DNA from: Pseudomonadota bacterium | GTDB lineage: Bacteria; Pseudomonadota; Alphaproteobacteria; Rhizobiales; Methylopilaceae | Length of the DNA stretch: 13,258 nt | Assembly: GCA_023430145.1 (NCBI GenBank) | Contig: JAEZCD010000055.1 | Location: 1-13,258 of the forward strand | Reading direction: 5' to 3' | Part shown: in pieces, positions 12,926-13,258 of the stretch | Position numbering within the stretch: the first letter of the stretch is position 1 | Layout: every line of letters begins with the position of its first letter | Position numbers and translations under genes: made by a program | The notes under the pieces: generated by a model | What the model was told of the DNA's origin: nothing | Database searches by the model: none | The model's input: only the letters and a program-made list of their open reading frames with translations

Positions 12926-13258
12926 AGCTGTCTCCTTCTTGTTTGCAAACGGAAAACGCCCCCGGGACCGGCACGTTCCGCCCTGGCTCTACCGAGCCCA
13001 GGCGACGGTCGCGCTTCCCGATGGCCTTTTTCGGACGGTGACGGCCCTTCACCCTCATTTGCGCAGGATCAAGCCTGCGGGCGCCTCCGCGCACGCAGCA
13101 AAGCGCGGCACCAGGGCATTTTCGGGCCGCGTAGAATTCTGTTCCAGCACGCAGCATGTCGCCGGAAAACCGATCGCAGGCCGGTTCGGCGGACGCGACC
13201 CCATACCTTCAGTCGGAGGGTTCGGGACGGGATAATCGGCGTACTCCCAGAGTTCGCC
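12926..13258. other. Terminal intergenic region, 333 bp to the window edge
   Basis: Holds the EcfG promoter and leader of the host-attachment-type gene at 12926-12979. Beyond it no supported gene was seen on either strand; open frames here read as low-complexity arginine/alanine-rich peptides. A short hairpin, CGCAGG at 13062-13067 and CCTGCG at 13074-13079, has a 6-base stem and no T-run. The window ends before any further gene can be recognised. Confidence 0.55.
12955..12979 (-). promoter_or_regulatory. EcfG (general stress sigma) promoter of the host-attachment-type gene
   Basis: On the minus strand the sequence reads GGAAC (12979-12975), a 16-base spacer, then CGTT (12958-12955). This is the published consensus for EcfG-dependent promoters in Alphaproteobacteria (GGAAC-N16/17-CGTT), matched without a mismatch. 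Transcription would begin about seven bases past CGTT, near 12948, giving a short leader of about 23 bases that still contains the AAGGAGA ribosome site. The position relative to the gene is what is expected for a real promoter. Confidence 0.78.

Noticed and set aside
13062..13079. CGCAGG/CCTGCG hairpin as a terminator
   Set aside because: Six-base stem with no following T-run on either strand and no gene ending nearby.
13121..13145. Second minus-strand GGAAC (13145-13141) in the terminal intergenic region
   Set aside because: The -10 position reads CGAA instead of CGTT at N16 and nothing suitable at N17.
1..13258. CRISPR array, insertion sequence, prophage, tRNA or rRNA
   Set aside because: No regularly spaced repeats, transposase or integrase motifs, cloverleaf or ribosomal RNA sequence was seen on either strand.

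Overview
The window is GC-rich, densely coding chromosomal DNA from an alphaproteobacterium, most likely of the Rhizobiales (Hyphomicrobiales). Three things support this. Many start codons are GTG or TTG with GGAGG-type ribosome sites. The ugpA-ugpE gap holds a 90-bp palindrome of the 'TCATTGCGAGCGAAGCGAAG' type that is common between genes in this order. A perfect GGAAC-N16-CGTT site, the promoter signature of the alphaproteobacterial general-stress sigma factor EcfG, lies upstream of the last gene. Nothing points to a phage, plasmid, insertion sequence, CRISPR array, tRNA or rRNA. No genus can be named from sequence alone.

Left part (1-2350, minus strand). Reading right to left: a small HXXEE-family membrane protein, a YjbR/MmcQ-type protein whose start overlaps the previous stop, ugpA, and the first 113 codons of ugpE, which runs off the window. 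UgpA and UgpE are the two membrane subunits of the sn-glycerol-3-phosphate ABC importer. The binding-protein gene ugpB is not beside ugpA on its upstream side.

Centre left (2485-4815, plus strand). apaG, probably starting at TTG, overlaps an M20-family acetylornithine deacetylase (argE type). An HNH-nuclease-like protein of unknown function with a partly lost zinc site follows. It converges on the next block.

Centre (4825-9530, minus strand). Reading right to left: a secreted SnoaL/NTF2-like protein, a phytoene-desaturase/PYROXD2-type FAD oxidoreductase, a secreted GH114-type (endo-alpha-1,4-polygalactosaminidase-like) protein and a DadA/PuuB-type FAD oxidoreductase. The GH114 gene and the large oxidoreductase are only 47 bp apart and look like one transcript. 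A 410-bp GC-rich non-coding gap separates GH114 from the PuuB-type gene.

Right part (9717-13258). A DnaJ-family co-chaperone without a zinc finger and a very small lipoprotein lie on the minus strand. The lipoprotein is head-to-head, with almost no intergenic space, with pdxH (pyridoxamine-phosphate oxidase), which is followed by an SDR oxidoreductase in the same operon. A host-attachment/baeRF-type protein on the minus strand, downstream of the EcfG site, closes the coding part.

Most genes are housekeeping or general-metabolism types, and no obvious new multi-gene system is visible. The points most worth following are the EcfG site upstream of the baeRF-type gene, the atypical HNH protein, the palindrome inside the ugp operon, and the crowded lipoprotein/pdxH divergence.
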